Positions 42,020-51,348 of a stretch of 64,000 nucleotides of DNA are shown in pieces. This stretch comes from Gemella haemolysans (GTDB lineage Bacteria; Bacillota; Bacilli; Staphylococcales; Gemellaceae): positions 558,001 through 622,000 of the forward strand of contig NZ_CP050965.1 in assembly GCF_012273215.1 (NCBI RefSeq), in the 5' to 3' direction. A model generated the notes under the pieces. The model searched no databases. It was not told the origin of the DNA and saw only the letters and a program-made list of their open reading frames with translations. The stretch's first letter is position 1. Every line of letters starts with the position of its first letter. A program made the translations under genes and the position numbers.

Positions 42020-43684
42020 TTGACACTATTAATATTATCAATATTTGAAGCGGCTTGTATAATTATACAAGCTGCTTTTTTAGCAAAAGCCATAGTGGGT
42101 CTTTTTGATAAAAATTTTGATAATGTTGTAAGAGATAGTGTTCTTTTTTTAATAGGTTATATATTTAGAATAGTGTTTTTACACTTACAACAATATTTTA
42201 CAGAAAATCATGCAATAACATTTGAAAAAGAACTTAGAAAAAAATTGCTAACAAGTTATTTTGATTTAGGACCTGATTTTACGTCAAGAGAAGGATCAGG
42301 GAAATTAGTAACCTTAGCAATTGATGGTATTGGAAAAGTTAAACAGTATTTTGAATTGAATGTATCAAAACAAATACGTGGAGCAATAATACCAACGTTA
42401 GTAGTTATTTTTATATTTTATACAGATTATGTATCTGCATTAATGATAATATCAGTGATACCAGTTATCGTAATTTTCATGATTTTACTTGGAATTAATG
42501 CTAGAGATATGGCAAACAGACAGTATAAAAAATATAGAGCTCTCTCTAATAACTTTATTGATACAATTCGAGGAGTAGAAACTCTTAAATTCTTAGGAGT
42601 AAGTAAAAATTACTTACCAATAATGGAGAAGAAAAATAGAGAATATCGTCAAAGTACGATGAAAACACTTAGTGTAGCATTTTTAAATAGCTTCGCATTA
42701 GATTTCTTAACCACTATAGCAATCGCACTTTTAGCGGTTAGATTAGGGATATTATTATTAGATGGTAGTACAGTATTATTGCCATCATTAACAGTATTAT
42801 TAATTGCACCTGAATTTTTCCTACCGATGAAACAAGCTGCAACAGATTATCATGCAACGCTTGATGGGCAAATGGCTTATGAAGATATTAATAGAATGAT
42901 AATTGATAATGAGAAAAATAAATCTGAGAAATCTTCTATTGAGAGTGTGGATAGTATTGAACTAAAAAATATAGGTTTAATAAAAGATGAGAAGAAAATT
43001 CTTGATAATATAACTTTATCTATAAATAAAGGTGAAAAAATTTGTCTTGTAGGACAGAGTGGAAGTGGAAAAACTTCATTAATATCAATATTATCTGGAT
43101 TTAATGAACAAAGTGAAGGTGAAATATTAATTAATGGTGAAGTTACAAATCTAAAAAATGTACACTGGTCAAATAATATTTCGTATATTTCACAGTTTCC
43201 GTATATATTCCCTGATACAATTCGTAATAACATTTTATTCTATACTGATGAAAATGTTAGTGAAGAGTACTTAAAAGAAATTAGTAAATTAGTAGGATTA
43301 GACAAATTTATTTCAACTCTTCCGCAAGGATTCGATACTAACATTGGTGAAGGTGGACAAGAGCTAAGTGGTGGACAAGCACAACGTATAGCAATTGCTA
43401 GAGCTTTAATAAGTAATAGAGAAATAATTATTCTAGACGAGCCTACTAGTCATCTAGATATTGAAACAGAGTTCGAAATTAAAGAAAAACTGCTAGAGTT
43501 ATTTATAGGAAGAACAGTTATTATAGCTACACATAGACTACACTGGTTAAATAATGTAGATTATGTGTTAAATCTAGAACAAGGAAGAGTTAGTGATTTC
43601 GAGAAAGTCGTAGAATTTAAAAATTCACCTCGATTTGATCAGTTAAAAGCTAATCTAGTAGGAGGTAGCTATAGTGAAAAATAA
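42020..43684 (+). CDS. cydD: Cysteine/glutathione ABC exporter CydD; true start probably upstream and out of frame
   Basis: Half-transporter of the CydDC exporter needed for cytochrome bd assembly: six membrane spans (about residues 1-270), Walker A GQSGSGKTS, signature LSGGQAQRIAIARAL, Walker B IIILDEPTSHLD. The annotated TTG at 42020 has no ribosome site. An ATG at 41970, nine bases after GGAG, is better placed but opens the wrong frame and stops after seven codons. One more A in the 7-A tract at 41973-41979 would give MKKKEAKLKLPVKKSLTLTL, joining this frame. This is a sequencing error, slippage, or phase variation. Confidence 0.88.
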   Translation: MTLLILSIFEAACIIIQAAFLAKAIVGLFDKNFDNVVRDSVLFLIGYIFRIVFLHLQQYFTENHAITFEKELRKKLLTSYFDLGPDFTSREGSGKLVTLAIDGIGKVKQYFELNVSKQIRGAIIPTLVVIFIFYTDYVSALMIISVIPVIVIFMILLGINARDMANRQYKKYRALSNNFIDTIRGVETLKFLGVSKNYLPIMEKKNREYRQSTMKTLSVAFLNSFALDFLTTIAIALLAVRLGILLLDGSTVLLPSLTVLLIAPEFFLPMKQAATDYHATLDGQMAYEDINRMIIDNEKNKSEKSSIESVDSIELKNIGLIKDEKKILDNITLSINKGEKICLVGQSGSGKTSLISILSGFNEQSEGEILINGEVTNLKNVHWSNNISYISQFPYIFPDTIRNNILFYTDENVSEEYLKEISKLVGLDKFISTLPQGFDTNIGEGGQELSGGQAQRIAIARALISNREIIILDEPTSHLDIETEFEIKEKLLELFIGRTVIIATHRLHWLNNVDYVLNLEQGRVSDFEKVVEFKNSPRFDQLKANLVGGSYSEK

Positions 43685-45407
43685 TTCAATAGTAAGAAAA
43701 GAACTTAAAAAGAATAAAGCTGTCATGAGTGGAATAATCTTCTTAGGATTAATGTCAGTTATTAGTGGAGCAGCGTTAATGTATGTATCAGGATTCTTAA
43801 TTAGTAAAGCTTCATTACGTATAGGAAATATCCTAATGTTACAAGTTCCAACTGTATTAACTAGAACATTCTCACTAGCACAATCAACATTTGCTTATAT
43901 CCAAAGACTAGTAAGTCATAACTTAGTTTTAGGAATTATTGAAAAAATGCGAAGTAGGGTATATAAAATTTTAGAACCTAAAGCATTAAAACTTAAGAAA
44001 GAATATAAATCTGGAGATCTACTAGGTATTATTTCAGAAGATATTGAGAATATGCAAAATATTTACTTAAAAACAATCTTCCCTAGTATTATTTCGTTAG
44101 TATTATATGTAATATTTATTACGGTAATGTTTGGTTATGATATGAATTATGCAATCTTAGCATCTTTATTTGGATTATTCATAATATTTGTAGTTCCATT
44201 TGTGTCATTAACAATCACAAGAAAAAACTTCCAAATTATGAAAGAAGCTAAATATAATTTATATCGCGATTTTACTAGTGCGATTTTCGGATTAAGTGAC
44301 TGGATTTCTTCTAATAAAGTAAATAAATTTATGGATGATTATCAAGCAAAAGAAGAAAAACTTCTAAAACGTGAAAGAAAAATTAAAACATTCGTTCACT
44401 TAAGAGAAAACTTTGTAAACCTACTTGCTGGAGCTACAGCATTCTTAATGATTTATAGCTGTTGGAATATGTCGATGAATAATGTTATCGAAAATGTATA
44501 TATTGCATCATTTTGTATGATGGTATTATCAGTTCTTAGTGTAGCTGTAATTACGAGTGAAGCTGTTGCTCATATACCAGGTTACGAAGTATCAATCAAT
44601 CGTGTAAAAGAATTTTACGCTCAAGAAGATAATGAACAAACTGAAATAACAGTAGCTAAAAATTCTGATGGAAATATTATTGATGTTAAAAACCTTTCGT
44701 TTGAATATGAGAAAGGTAAAACAGTTTTAAACAACTTATCACTTTCAATTAAGAAAGGTGAGAAAGTAGCGATATTAGGAAGAAGTGGTGTTGGGAAATC
44801 TACATTAGTAAAATTACTAACAGGTACATATACAGATTATAAAGGAGAAATAGTTGTACTTAATAAAAAACCAACAGAAACTATGTTAGGTACAGAAATC
44901 TCACTATTAAATCAGAAACCATATCTATTTGATATGACTATTAGAGAAAATTTAAAACTTGCTCTTTTAGACGCTGGCGTAGAAGATTCTGAAATTGAAA
45001 ATAAAATTAATGACAGTTTAGAAAAAGCACAATTAACTAAACTACTGCAAAGTTTACCAGACGGAATAGATACTAATGTATTCGAAACTGGAAGTAGATT
45101 TTCTGGTGGAGAGCGTCAACGTATAGCTTTTGCCAGAAGTATAATTCAAAATAATGAATTATTACTACTAGATGAGCCAACAGTAGGTTTAGATCCAAAA
45201 ACAGAACATGAATTATTAACTACGATTTTTGAATCTAGTAAAGATAAAACAATCGTATGGATTACCCACCATTTAAACTCTATCGAATATATGGATAGAA
45301 TAATTTTCATTAAAGATGGAGAAATTGAAATGGATGGAACTCATAGTGAGCTATACGCAACAAATGACAAGTATAGAAAACTTTATGATATGGATAATAT
45401 TGCATAA
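43674..45407 (+). CDS. cydC: Cysteine/glutathione ABC exporter CydC
   Basis: Second half of the CydDC exporter, 577 residues: a six-span membrane domain then Walker A GRSGVGKST (about residues 370-378), signature FSGGERQRIAFARSI and Walker B LLLLDEPTVGLD. It starts with GTG 43674 after GGAGG and overlaps cydD by 11 nt, implying coupled synthesis. A terminator follows, closing cydABDC. Confidence 0.94.
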   Translation: MKNNSIVRKELKKNKAVMSGIIFLGLMSVISGAALMYVSGFLISKASLRIGNILMLQVPTVLTRTFSLAQSTFAYIQRLVSHNLVLGIIEKMRSRVYKILEPKALKLKKEYKSGDLLGIISEDIENMQNIYLKTIFPSIISLVLYVIFITVMFGYDMNYAILASLFGLFIIFVVPFVSLTITRKNFQIMKEAKYNLYRDFTSAIFGLSDWISSNKVNKFMDDYQAKEEKLLKRERKIKTFVHLRENFVNLLAGATAFLMIYSCWNMSMNNVIENVYIASFCMMVLSVLSVAVITSEAVAHIPGYEVSINRVKEFYAQEDNEQTEITVAKNSDGNIIDVKNLSFEYEKGKTVLNNLSLSIKKGEKVAILGRSGVGKSTLVKLLTGTYTDYKGEIVVLNKKPTETMLGTEISLLNQKPYLFDMTIRENLKLALLDAGVEDSEIENKINDSLEKAQLTKLLQSLPDGIDTNVFETGSRFSGGERQRIAFARSIIQNNELLLLDEPTVGLDPKTEHELLTTIFESSKDKTIVWITHHLNSIEYMDRIIFIKDGEIEMDGTHSELYATNDKYRKLYDMDNIA

Positions 45408-45451
45408 TATTATTTGAAAAATTACGTTAATACTATGAATTAAGATGAAAG

Positions 45452-45482
45452 CTATGCTCTATTTAAGGGCATAGTTTTTTTA
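45452..45482 (+). terminator. Rho-independent terminator after cydC
   Basis: An 8-bp stem (45452-45459 with 45467-45474, one G-U pair) is followed by eight T residues. Confidence 0.88.
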
Positions 45483-45577
45483 TTTTATAAAAGTATAAAA
45501 TAGGTATATATACATGTATAGATATATGTTAGAATATTATGTAATAGGGATTATATCAAATTTGAAAGGATAATAAA

Positions 45578-46360
45578 ATGATAGTATTTGATAAACTTTG
45601 GCTTGAATTTACTAAATTCCCTGAGGTAACAGCAATAGTATTAGGGGGCTCTAGAAGTGGTAATAACTTTGATAAAAGTTCCGATTATGACCTCTATATT
45701 TATTGTACAAGCATACCTGATAAGGATTCTAGGAAACTAATTTTAGATAAATATTGTTCTTATATTGAATTAAATAATCAATTTTGGGAAGTTGAAGATG
45801 ATTGTACTTTGTCTGACGGGATAGATATAGATATAATTTATAGAAATATTGATGAATTTGAGAAAAATATAGTAAATGTTGTGGAAAAACATCATGCTGG
45901 TAATGGATATACAAAGTGTTTTTGGTATAATTTGAAAAATAGTAAAGTTCTTTATGATCCATATAAAGAATTTCATAAAATACAAGAAAGATTTTCAGTT
46001 CCATTTCCTAAGGAGTTAAAAGAAAATATTATTTCAAAAAATCTTCGTTTATTAACGGGGAACTTACCTTCTTATGATAAACAGATTCTAAAAGCATTTA
46101 GACGCGGGGATTTTGTTAGTGTGAATCACCGTATTGCTGCATTTATAGAATCCTATTTTGATATTATCTTTGCGGTAAATGAACTTACTCATCCTGGAGA
46201 AAAAAGAATGATATCGTACGCTAAAGAGCACGCTAAAATTCTTCCTAAGGATTTTGAAGAAAATATAAATGAATTATTAAATAGTATAGGAAGTACTTTA
46301 GAAGATGTGGAAAATAGCTTGAAAAATATTATAGAAAATTTAAAAGAAATTTTATCATAG
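45578..46360 (+). CDS. Nucleotidyltransferase-fold protein (DUF4037-like)
   Basis: A 260-residue cytoplasmic protein with the Pol-beta nucleotidyltransferase signature GGSRSGNNFDKSSDYDLYIY (residues 23-42, GS then DxD) and a third acidic site DGIDIDIIYR (about 80-89). The C-terminal half is helical, as in the DUF4037 proteins. Such folds add nucleotides to small molecules, RNA or proteins; I cannot tell the substrate. It stands alone between two terminated units, so it may be an accessory gene. The ribosome site is GAAAGGA. Confidence 0.7.
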   Translation: MIVFDKLWLEFTKFPEVTAIVLGGSRSGNNFDKSSDYDLYIYCTSIPDKDSRKLILDKYCSYIELNNQFWEVEDDCTLSDGIDIDIIYRNIDEFEKNIVNVVEKHHAGNGYTKCFWYNLKNSKVLYDPYKEFHKIQERFSVPFPKELKENIISKNLRLLTGNLPSYDKQILKAFRRGDFVSVNHRIAAFIESYFDIIFAVNELTHPGEKRMISYAKEHAKILPKDFEENINELLNSIGSTLEDVENSLKNIIENLKEILS

Positions 46361-46636
46361 ATTTATTGTATAAATTTGAAAGGATATATTGATTGAATGA
46401 TAGATCAATTCTATATATGATAAATCATATGATTGTATTTTATCAATTCAAAAATAAATTTATAGAATTTAAAAGTTTTGAAATTATTATTCAGAACTTT
46501 CTTTTTTAATATTCAATTACATTTATGATATAATAAGGAAGTTAATGTAAAATTAAATGAGTCTAAAAAAATAGGACACAAAATTGATTTTACAATGAAT
46601 AATAAAATTTGATAGTATAGAAACATTGAGGTATGT
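46361..46636 (+). promoter_or_regulatory. Spacer with uvrA promoter
   Basis: TTAATA (46506-46511), 17-nt spacer, TATAAT (46529-46534) with an extended -10 TGA make a good SigA promoter about 100 nt before uvrA. I saw no LexA-type GAACNNNNGTTC site. The rest of the 276-nt spacer is AT-rich without a gene. Confidence 0.65.
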
Positions 46637-49465
46637 ATGCAAAAGAAAAATAAAATAATAATACAAGGAGCAAGAGAAAATAATCTAAAGAATATAGATT
46701 TAGAGATTCCACGCGATCAGTTTGTTGTTATTACTGGTCTAAGTGGTAGTGGAAAAAGTTCACTTGCATTTGATACTATATATGCAGAGGGCCAACGTCG
46801 ATATGTAGAAAGTCTTAGCGCCTATGCGAGACAGTTTCTTGGAAATTTAGAGAAACCAGATGTTGATCTTATAGAAGGATTATCACCAGCTATATCAATA
46901 AACCAAAAGACAACATCGAAAAATCCAAGATCGACAGTTGCGACAGTAACGGAAATCTACGATTATCTACGTCTCCTTTATGCAAGAATAGGAGAAATTT
47001 ATTGTCCAAATCATCATGAAAAGATAGAAAGTAGTTCTATAAGCCAAATTGTAGATGCAATTATGCAGATGCAAGAACGTAGCAGAATACAAATCGTAGC
47101 ACCTATTGTAAAAGACAAAAAAGGTACACACAAGAAATTAATAGATAAATTAATAAAAGACGGATACATTCGCTTTAAAATAGATGATGAACTATTTGAA
47201 GTGGGTGATCTTCCAGAATTAGATAAGAATAAAAAACATTCTATTAGTGTTATTATAGATAGAATAGTAATCAAAGAAGGAATTGAAACTCGTTTAGCAG
47301 ATTCATTAGAAACTTCATTAAATCTATCTAACAATGATTTAGTAGAAGTAGATGATGTGAAAGAAGAAACTACACAGTTATTCTCGACAAAATATAGTTG
47401 TAAACATTGTGATTTCACATTAGGTGATTTAGAACCACGTATCTTTTCATTTAACAACCCTCAAGGAGCTTGTCCTGAATGTGATGGGCTAGGGATGCAC
47501 GAAACTGTTGATATTAATAAAATTATTGATAAAGACCTGTCGATAAATGAAGGTGCGATTCTAGTTTATAATAATGCAACATCTACATATTATCCAAGTC
47601 TAATAAAATGTGCATGTGAACACTTCGGAATAGATATGGATACTCCATTTAAAGATTTGAAAGATGAACAACAACAAATTATTTTATACGGAAACGATCA
47701 AGAGGAAATCACTCATAAATATATTAATGATGAAGGTATTCAACGTTCGCGCATAGTATATTTTGAAGGTGTAGCGAATAACATCCTTAGACGTTATAAA
47801 TCAGGAATGACTAGAGCGACTAGAGAAGCGATGGCTAAGTATATTAAGGAAGACTCATGTCGTAGCTGTAAAGGTCAACGTTTAAAACCAGAGATATTAT
47901 CGGTTTATGTTGCTGGGAAAAACATCGCAGAAATTTGTGAGATGTCTATCAAAGATAGCTATGAATTTTTCCAAAATATAAAATTAAGTGAAAAAGATTA
48001 TGCAATAGCAAAATTAGTACTTAAAGAAATTAAATCAAGATTACAGTTTTTAAATGATGTTGGTCTAGATTATTTAACATTGGATAGATCTTCAGGAACA
48101 TTGTCAGGAGGAGAAGCTCAGCGTATTCGATTAGCGACTCAAATTGGTTCGAAACTGATGGGGGTTACTTACATACTAGATGAGCCATCAATTGGATTAC
48201 ACCAAAGAGATAATGAAAAACTAATTAATACTATGTTATCTATGAGAGATTTAGGAAATACAGTATTAGTAGTTGAACATGATGAAGATACGATGATGGC
48301 TTGTGACTATATTGTTGACATTGGTCCTAAAGCTGGTGAACATGGTGGTCAAGTAGTGGCAGTTGGAACACCAGAAGAAATTATGGCTAATGAAAACTCT
48401 ATAACAGGTGCATATTTATCAGGACGTAAAAAAATACCAGTACCGACTGAAAGAAGAGAAGGTAATGGAGAAAATATAGTTATTAAAAAAGCAAGAAAAA
48501 ATAATTTGAAAGACGTTAATGTGAAGTTCCCACTTGGTAAATTTATTGGAGTTACAGGAGTATCAGGAAGTGGGAAATCAACGTTAGTTAATGAGATATT
48601 GTTTAACTCTGTAAAAAATGTTCATAATAAAGAAGAAATTGATACTACAGTAGTAAAATCGGTAGAAGGAATTGATGGTAATATTGATAAAATTATTGAT
48701 ATAGACCAAAGTCCTATCGGAAGAACCCCACGAAGTAACCCAGCAACTTATACTGGTGTATTCGATGATATACGAGATTTATACGCTAGTACAAATGAAG
48801 CAAAACTACGAGGATACAAAAAAGGACGATTCAGTTTTAATGTTAAAGGTGGTCGTTGTGAAGCTTGTAGTGGTGATGGAATATTAAAAATAGAAATGCA
48901 CTTCTTACCAGATGTTTACGTGCCGTGTGAAGTATGTAAAGGAAAACGTTATAACAGAGAAACATTAGAAGTTAAATATAAAGGTAAGAGTATAAGTGAT
49001 GTACTAGATATGACAATAAAAGAAGCTTATGAGTTCTTTGAAAACATTCCAAAAATAAAAAATAAACTTGAGACACTTGTTCATGTAGGACTTGATTATA
49101 TAAGATTAGGTCAAAGTGCGACAACCTTGTCAGGAGGAGAAGCTCAAAGGGTTAAACTAGCGAGTGAACTTTATAAAAAATCTACAGGAAAAACACTATA
49201 CATTCTAGATGAACCTACAACTGGATTGCATATTGATGATATTAGTCGATTAATCAAAATAATAGATAAATTAGTTGATGGTGGAAATACTGTTGTAGTT
49301 ATTGAACATAATCTAGATGTTATTAAATGCTGTGACCACTTAATAGACCTTGGTCCAGAAGGTGGAGTAGGAGGAGGAACAATTCTAGCAGAATGTACTC
49401 CAGAAAAATTAATAAAAAACAATGAAAGTTATACAGGAAAGTTTCTGAAAAAACTTTTAAATTAA
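46637..49465 (+). CDS. uvrA: Excinuclease ABC subunit UvrA
   Basis: Damage-recognition ATPase of nucleotide excision repair, 942 residues. It has two ABC modules: Walker A GLSGSGKSSLAFDT (about 32-45) and GVSGSGKSTLVNE (about 640), signatures TLSGGEAQRIRLA and TLSGGEAQRVKLA, and zinc modules built from CKHC/CPEC and CEAC/CEVC pairs. uvrB is not adjacent here, unlike Bacillus. Confidence 0.97.
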   Translation: MQKKNKIIIQGARENNLKNIDLEIPRDQFVVITGLSGSGKSSLAFDTIYAEGQRRYVESLSAYARQFLGNLEKPDVDLIEGLSPAISINQKTTSKNPRSTVATVTEIYDYLRLLYARIGEIYCPNHHEKIESSSISQIVDAIMQMQERSRIQIVAPIVKDKKGTHKKLIDKLIKDGYIRFKIDDELFEVGDLPELDKNKKHSISVIIDRIVIKEGIETRLADSLETSLNLSNNDLVEVDDVKEETTQLFSTKYSCKHCDFTLGDLEPRIFSFNNPQGACPECDGLGMHETVDINKIIDKDLSINEGAILVYNNATSTYYPSLIKCACEHFGIDMDTPFKDLKDEQQQIILYGNDQEEITHKYINDEGIQRSRIVYFEGVANNILRRYKSGMTRATREAMAKYIKEDSCRSCKGQRLKPEILSVYVAGKNIAEICEMSIKDSYEFFQNIKLSEKDYAIAKLVLKEIKSRLQFLNDVGLDYLTLDRSSGTLSGGEAQRIRLATQIGSKLMGVTYILDEPSIGLHQRDNEKLINTMLSMRDLGNTVLVVEHDEDTMMACDYIVDIGPKAGEHGGQVVAVGTPEEIMANENSITGAYLSGRKKIPVPTERREGNGENIVIKKARKNNLKDVNVKFPLGKFIGVTGVSGSGKSTLVNEILFNSVKNVHNKEEIDTTVVKSVEGIDGNIDKIIDIDQSPIGRTPRSNPATYTGVFDDIRDLYASTNEAKLRGYKKGRFSFNVKGGRCEACSGDGILKIEMHFLPDVYVPCEVCKGKRYNRETLEVKYKGKSISDVLDMTIKEAYEFFENIPKIKNKLETLVHVGLDYIRLGQSATTLSGGEAQRVKLASELYKKSTGKTLYILDEPTTGLHIDDISRLIKIIDKLVDGGNTVVVIEHNLDVIKCCDHLIDLGPEGGVGGGTILAECTPEKLIKNNESYTGKFLKKLLN

Positions 49466-49539
49466 TATAAACACATTAAATAAAATAAGTCTAAAACAAA
49501 TTAATATTAGAAAAATATTTTTGTTAATTTTTCATTATG

Positions 49540-49570
49540 AAAACCTTTTAAAAATAAGGTTTTATAAAAA
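49540..49570 (+). terminator. Probable terminator after uvrA
   Basis: An 8-bp stem AAAACCTT/AAGGTTTT (49540-49547 with 49556-49563), with a poor T run. The 75 nt before it are AT-rich with no gene. Confidence 0.5.
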
Positions 49571-49609
49571 AATACACAAAACAAACACATGATTATACAA
49601 ATTTTGAGG

Positions 49610-49638
49610 TTGTTTTACAAGTTTAACTGTGGTAAAAT
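49610..49638 (+). promoter_or_regulatory. Promoter of 6S RNA
   Basis: TTGTTT (49610-49615), 17-nt spacer and TAAAAT (49633-49638) with an extended -10 TGG. Start of transcription is expected near 49645. Confidence 0.7.
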
Positions 49639-49644
49639 ATAAAT

Positions 49645-49829
49645 ATAAAACTAAAGCGCTTGTATGACTTACCTCACATTCGGGCCTAACACTTTTTGAA
49701 CGGGAACGAAAATCGCTTATCAGTATAAAATGCTTCCTTTGAGAAGACTTTAGAACGTAAGGCTATCGTGCCCACCTGATTATATCAGGACCAATTTAGG
49801 TAAGAATCTACGGCGTTTTGGTTTTTTTT
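49645..49829 (+). ncRNA. ssrS: 6S RNA (SsrS/BsrA type)
   Basis: Noncoding RNA that binds the SigA polymerase by mimicking an open promoter. The ends form a broken closing stem: CTAAAGCG (from 49651) with CGTTTTGG (to about 49821), GTA with TAC, and CTTACCT with AGGTAAG, leaving a large internal region that would form the central bubble. The RNA ends in eight T residues. Size about 185 nt and location directly before tcdA match Bacillus 6S-1, which lies before yrvM. Confidence 0.85.
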
Positions 49830-49830
49830 A

Positions 49831-49859
49831 GACTGGTTATTCTAATTTCCAGTCTTTTT
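49831..49859 (+). terminator. Second terminator downstream of 6S RNA
   Basis: GACTGG (49831-49836) pairs with CCAGTC (49849-49854), followed by TTTTTA. It backs up the end of the 6S RNA and lies just before tcdA. Confidence 0.7.
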
Positions 49860-49892
49860 ATTATTTGATTTTAGAAGAATATGGAGAATAAA

Positions 49893-50660
49893 ATGTTACA
49901 TCAATTTTCAAGAAATGAATTAGTAATAGGAACTGAAGGTTTAGAAATATTAAAAAATAAAAGAGTAGGAATACTAGGTATAGGAGGAGTAGGATCATTT
50001 GCGGCTGAGTCATTAGCCCGTTCTGGAGTTGGTTCATTGGTATTAATGGATAAAGATAATATTGATATTACAAACGTTAATAGACAAATTCATGCAACAA
50101 CAGAAACAGTGGGTCACAGTAAAGTAGAAGAGATGAAAAAAAGAATTTTAGCTATTAATCCTGAGTGTGAAATTATAGCTATTCAAGACTTTTACACAGA
50201 AGATACTTATCCTGTCTTTTATGAGAAACCACTTGATTTCGTAATAGATGCATGTGATACGGTGACGTTTAAAATACATTTAATAAAATATTGTTTAGCT
50301 CACAATATACCAGTAATTAGTGTGATGGGTTCTGCAAATAAAATAGATCCAACAAAATTCCAAATTGCTGATATTAGTAAAACTACTGTTTGTCCTTTAG
50401 CAAAAGTAATAAGAACAAAACTAAAAAAAGAGAGAGTTCGTGGAAAAGTACCTGTAGTATTTTCTACAGAAAGTCCAACAATTGCGAATAAAGAATACCT
50501 AGAAAAAATTGGGAAACAAGATTCAGAAATACGTAAAGCTAAGATACCACCAGCTTCTAACGCATTTTGTCCATCAGTAGCTGGCCTTATAGCAGCTAAT
50601 TATGTTTATACAACTTTATTAAAAAATATAAAAATATTAACTGTTGAAAAACCTGTTTAA
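49893..50660 (+). CDS. tcdA: tRNA threonylcarbamoyladenosine dehydratase
   Basis: E1-like ThiF/MoeB-fold enzyme that cyclises t6A at tRNA position 37 to ct6A. The ATP-binding loop is GILGIGGVGSFAAESLARSG (about residues 26-45) with NRQIHA and the conserved DACDT. I choose ATG 49893 (MLHQFSRNEL, as in Bacillus YrvM) because GGAG lies six bases upstream; the ATG at 49881 has no ribosome site. This gives 255 residues. Confidence 0.92.
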   Translation: MLHQFSRNELVIGTEGLEILKNKRVGILGIGGVGSFAAESLARSGVGSLVLMDKDNIDITNVNRQIHATTETVGHSKVEEMKKRILAINPECEIIAIQDFYTEDTYPVFYEKPLDFVIDACDTVTFKIHLIKYCLAHNIPVISVMGSANKIDPTKFQIADISKTTVCPLAKVIRTKLKKERVRGKVPVVFSTESPTIANKEYLEKIGKQDSEIRKAKIPPASNAFCPSVAGLIAANYVYTTLLKNIKILTVEKPV

Positions 50661-50666
50661 AGAATG

Positions 50667-50700
50667 AAAACAACGCTAATTATAGCGTTGTTTTATTTTT
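50667..50700 (+). terminator. Rho-independent terminator after tcdA
   Basis: A perfect 12-bp stem (50667-50678 with 50683-50694, 4-nt loop) with a T-rich tail. Confidence 0.92.
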
Positions 50701-50814
50701 TCTCAAGGTTGACATATCAGAGTTTATACTAATTTTTCTGTAAAAATTACACATAATTTGCAAACAGTATTTTATATTAGTATGAAAAAAAGGTTCGAAA
50801 ATTTATAATTTAAT

Positions 50815-50843
50815 TTGATTTTTTATAAAAAAAAAGGTATAAT
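50815..50843 (+). promoter_or_regulatory. Promoter of the XRE regulator
   Basis: TTGATT (50815-50820), 17-nt spacer, TATAAT (50838-50843), 28 nt before the start codon. Confidence 0.75.
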
Positions 50844-50870
50844 AGTTATAGATGAGAAAGGAGGATTACT

Positions 50871-51233
50871 TTGAAGAATAAAGGAACATTACTGGCACAA
50901 AACTTGAAAAAACTTCGAAAAATGAACAATTACTCTATGTCAACTGTAGCAGATAAACTAGAGTTATCATCTCATGGTGTTTATGCTAACTGGGAATACG
51001 GTCGAAACGAACCTAATGTAGCGACACTAGTATCTATTGCAAAACTGTATAACGTTTCAATAGACGAACTTGTGGGGTATAAAACAGAAAAAGGGGAACC
51101 AGATGAGTTGGTAGATACTCACTTTGAAGTAATTGATATGATTAAGTCACTTGATAGTGAAGATTGTAAATTAGTAGAAGAAGTTTTGAGAAGATTTAGG
51201 GGATATTCTTTTTCTAGAAATATAAATCTATAA
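50871..51233 (+). CDS. XRE-family transcriptional regulator
   Basis: A 120-residue protein with an N-terminal Cro/CI helix-turn-helix (about residues 8-65: LAQNLKKLRKMNNYSMSTVA then GVYANWEYGRNEPNVATL) and a short acidic helical C-terminus of unknown role. Start codon is TTG 50871 after AAAGGAGG. It lies directly before the comG operon but is separated from it by a strong terminator, so a role in competence is only a guess from position. Confidence 0.85.
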   Translation: MKNKGTLLAQNLKKLRKMNNYSMSTVADKLELSSHGVYANWEYGRNEPNVATLVSIAKLYNVSIDELVGYKTEKGEPDELVDTHFEVIDMIKSLDSEDCKLVEEVLRRFRGYSFSRNINL

Positions 51234-51291
51234 CAGACTCAAATACTTAGGCTATAGAGTTATAATGTAGTAAGTTAAATTAATAGTTTTT

Positions 51292-51331
51292 AAATATAGG
51301 CTAAGTAGTGATACTTAGCCTATATTTTCCT
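51292..51331 (+). terminator. Terminator between the XRE gene and comG
   Basis: A perfect 16-bp stem (51292-51307 with 51312-51327, 4-nt loop) followed by TTCC. No clear promoter for comGA is left between it and the gene; a TATAAT at 51261-51266 lacks a -35 and lies before the hairpin. Confidence 0.8.
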
Positions 51332-51348
51332 TTTCTTTAGGAAATGGG

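Noticed and set aside
46361-46636. LexA box controlling uvrA
   Set aside because: No GAAC-N4-GTTC sequence was found around the promoter.
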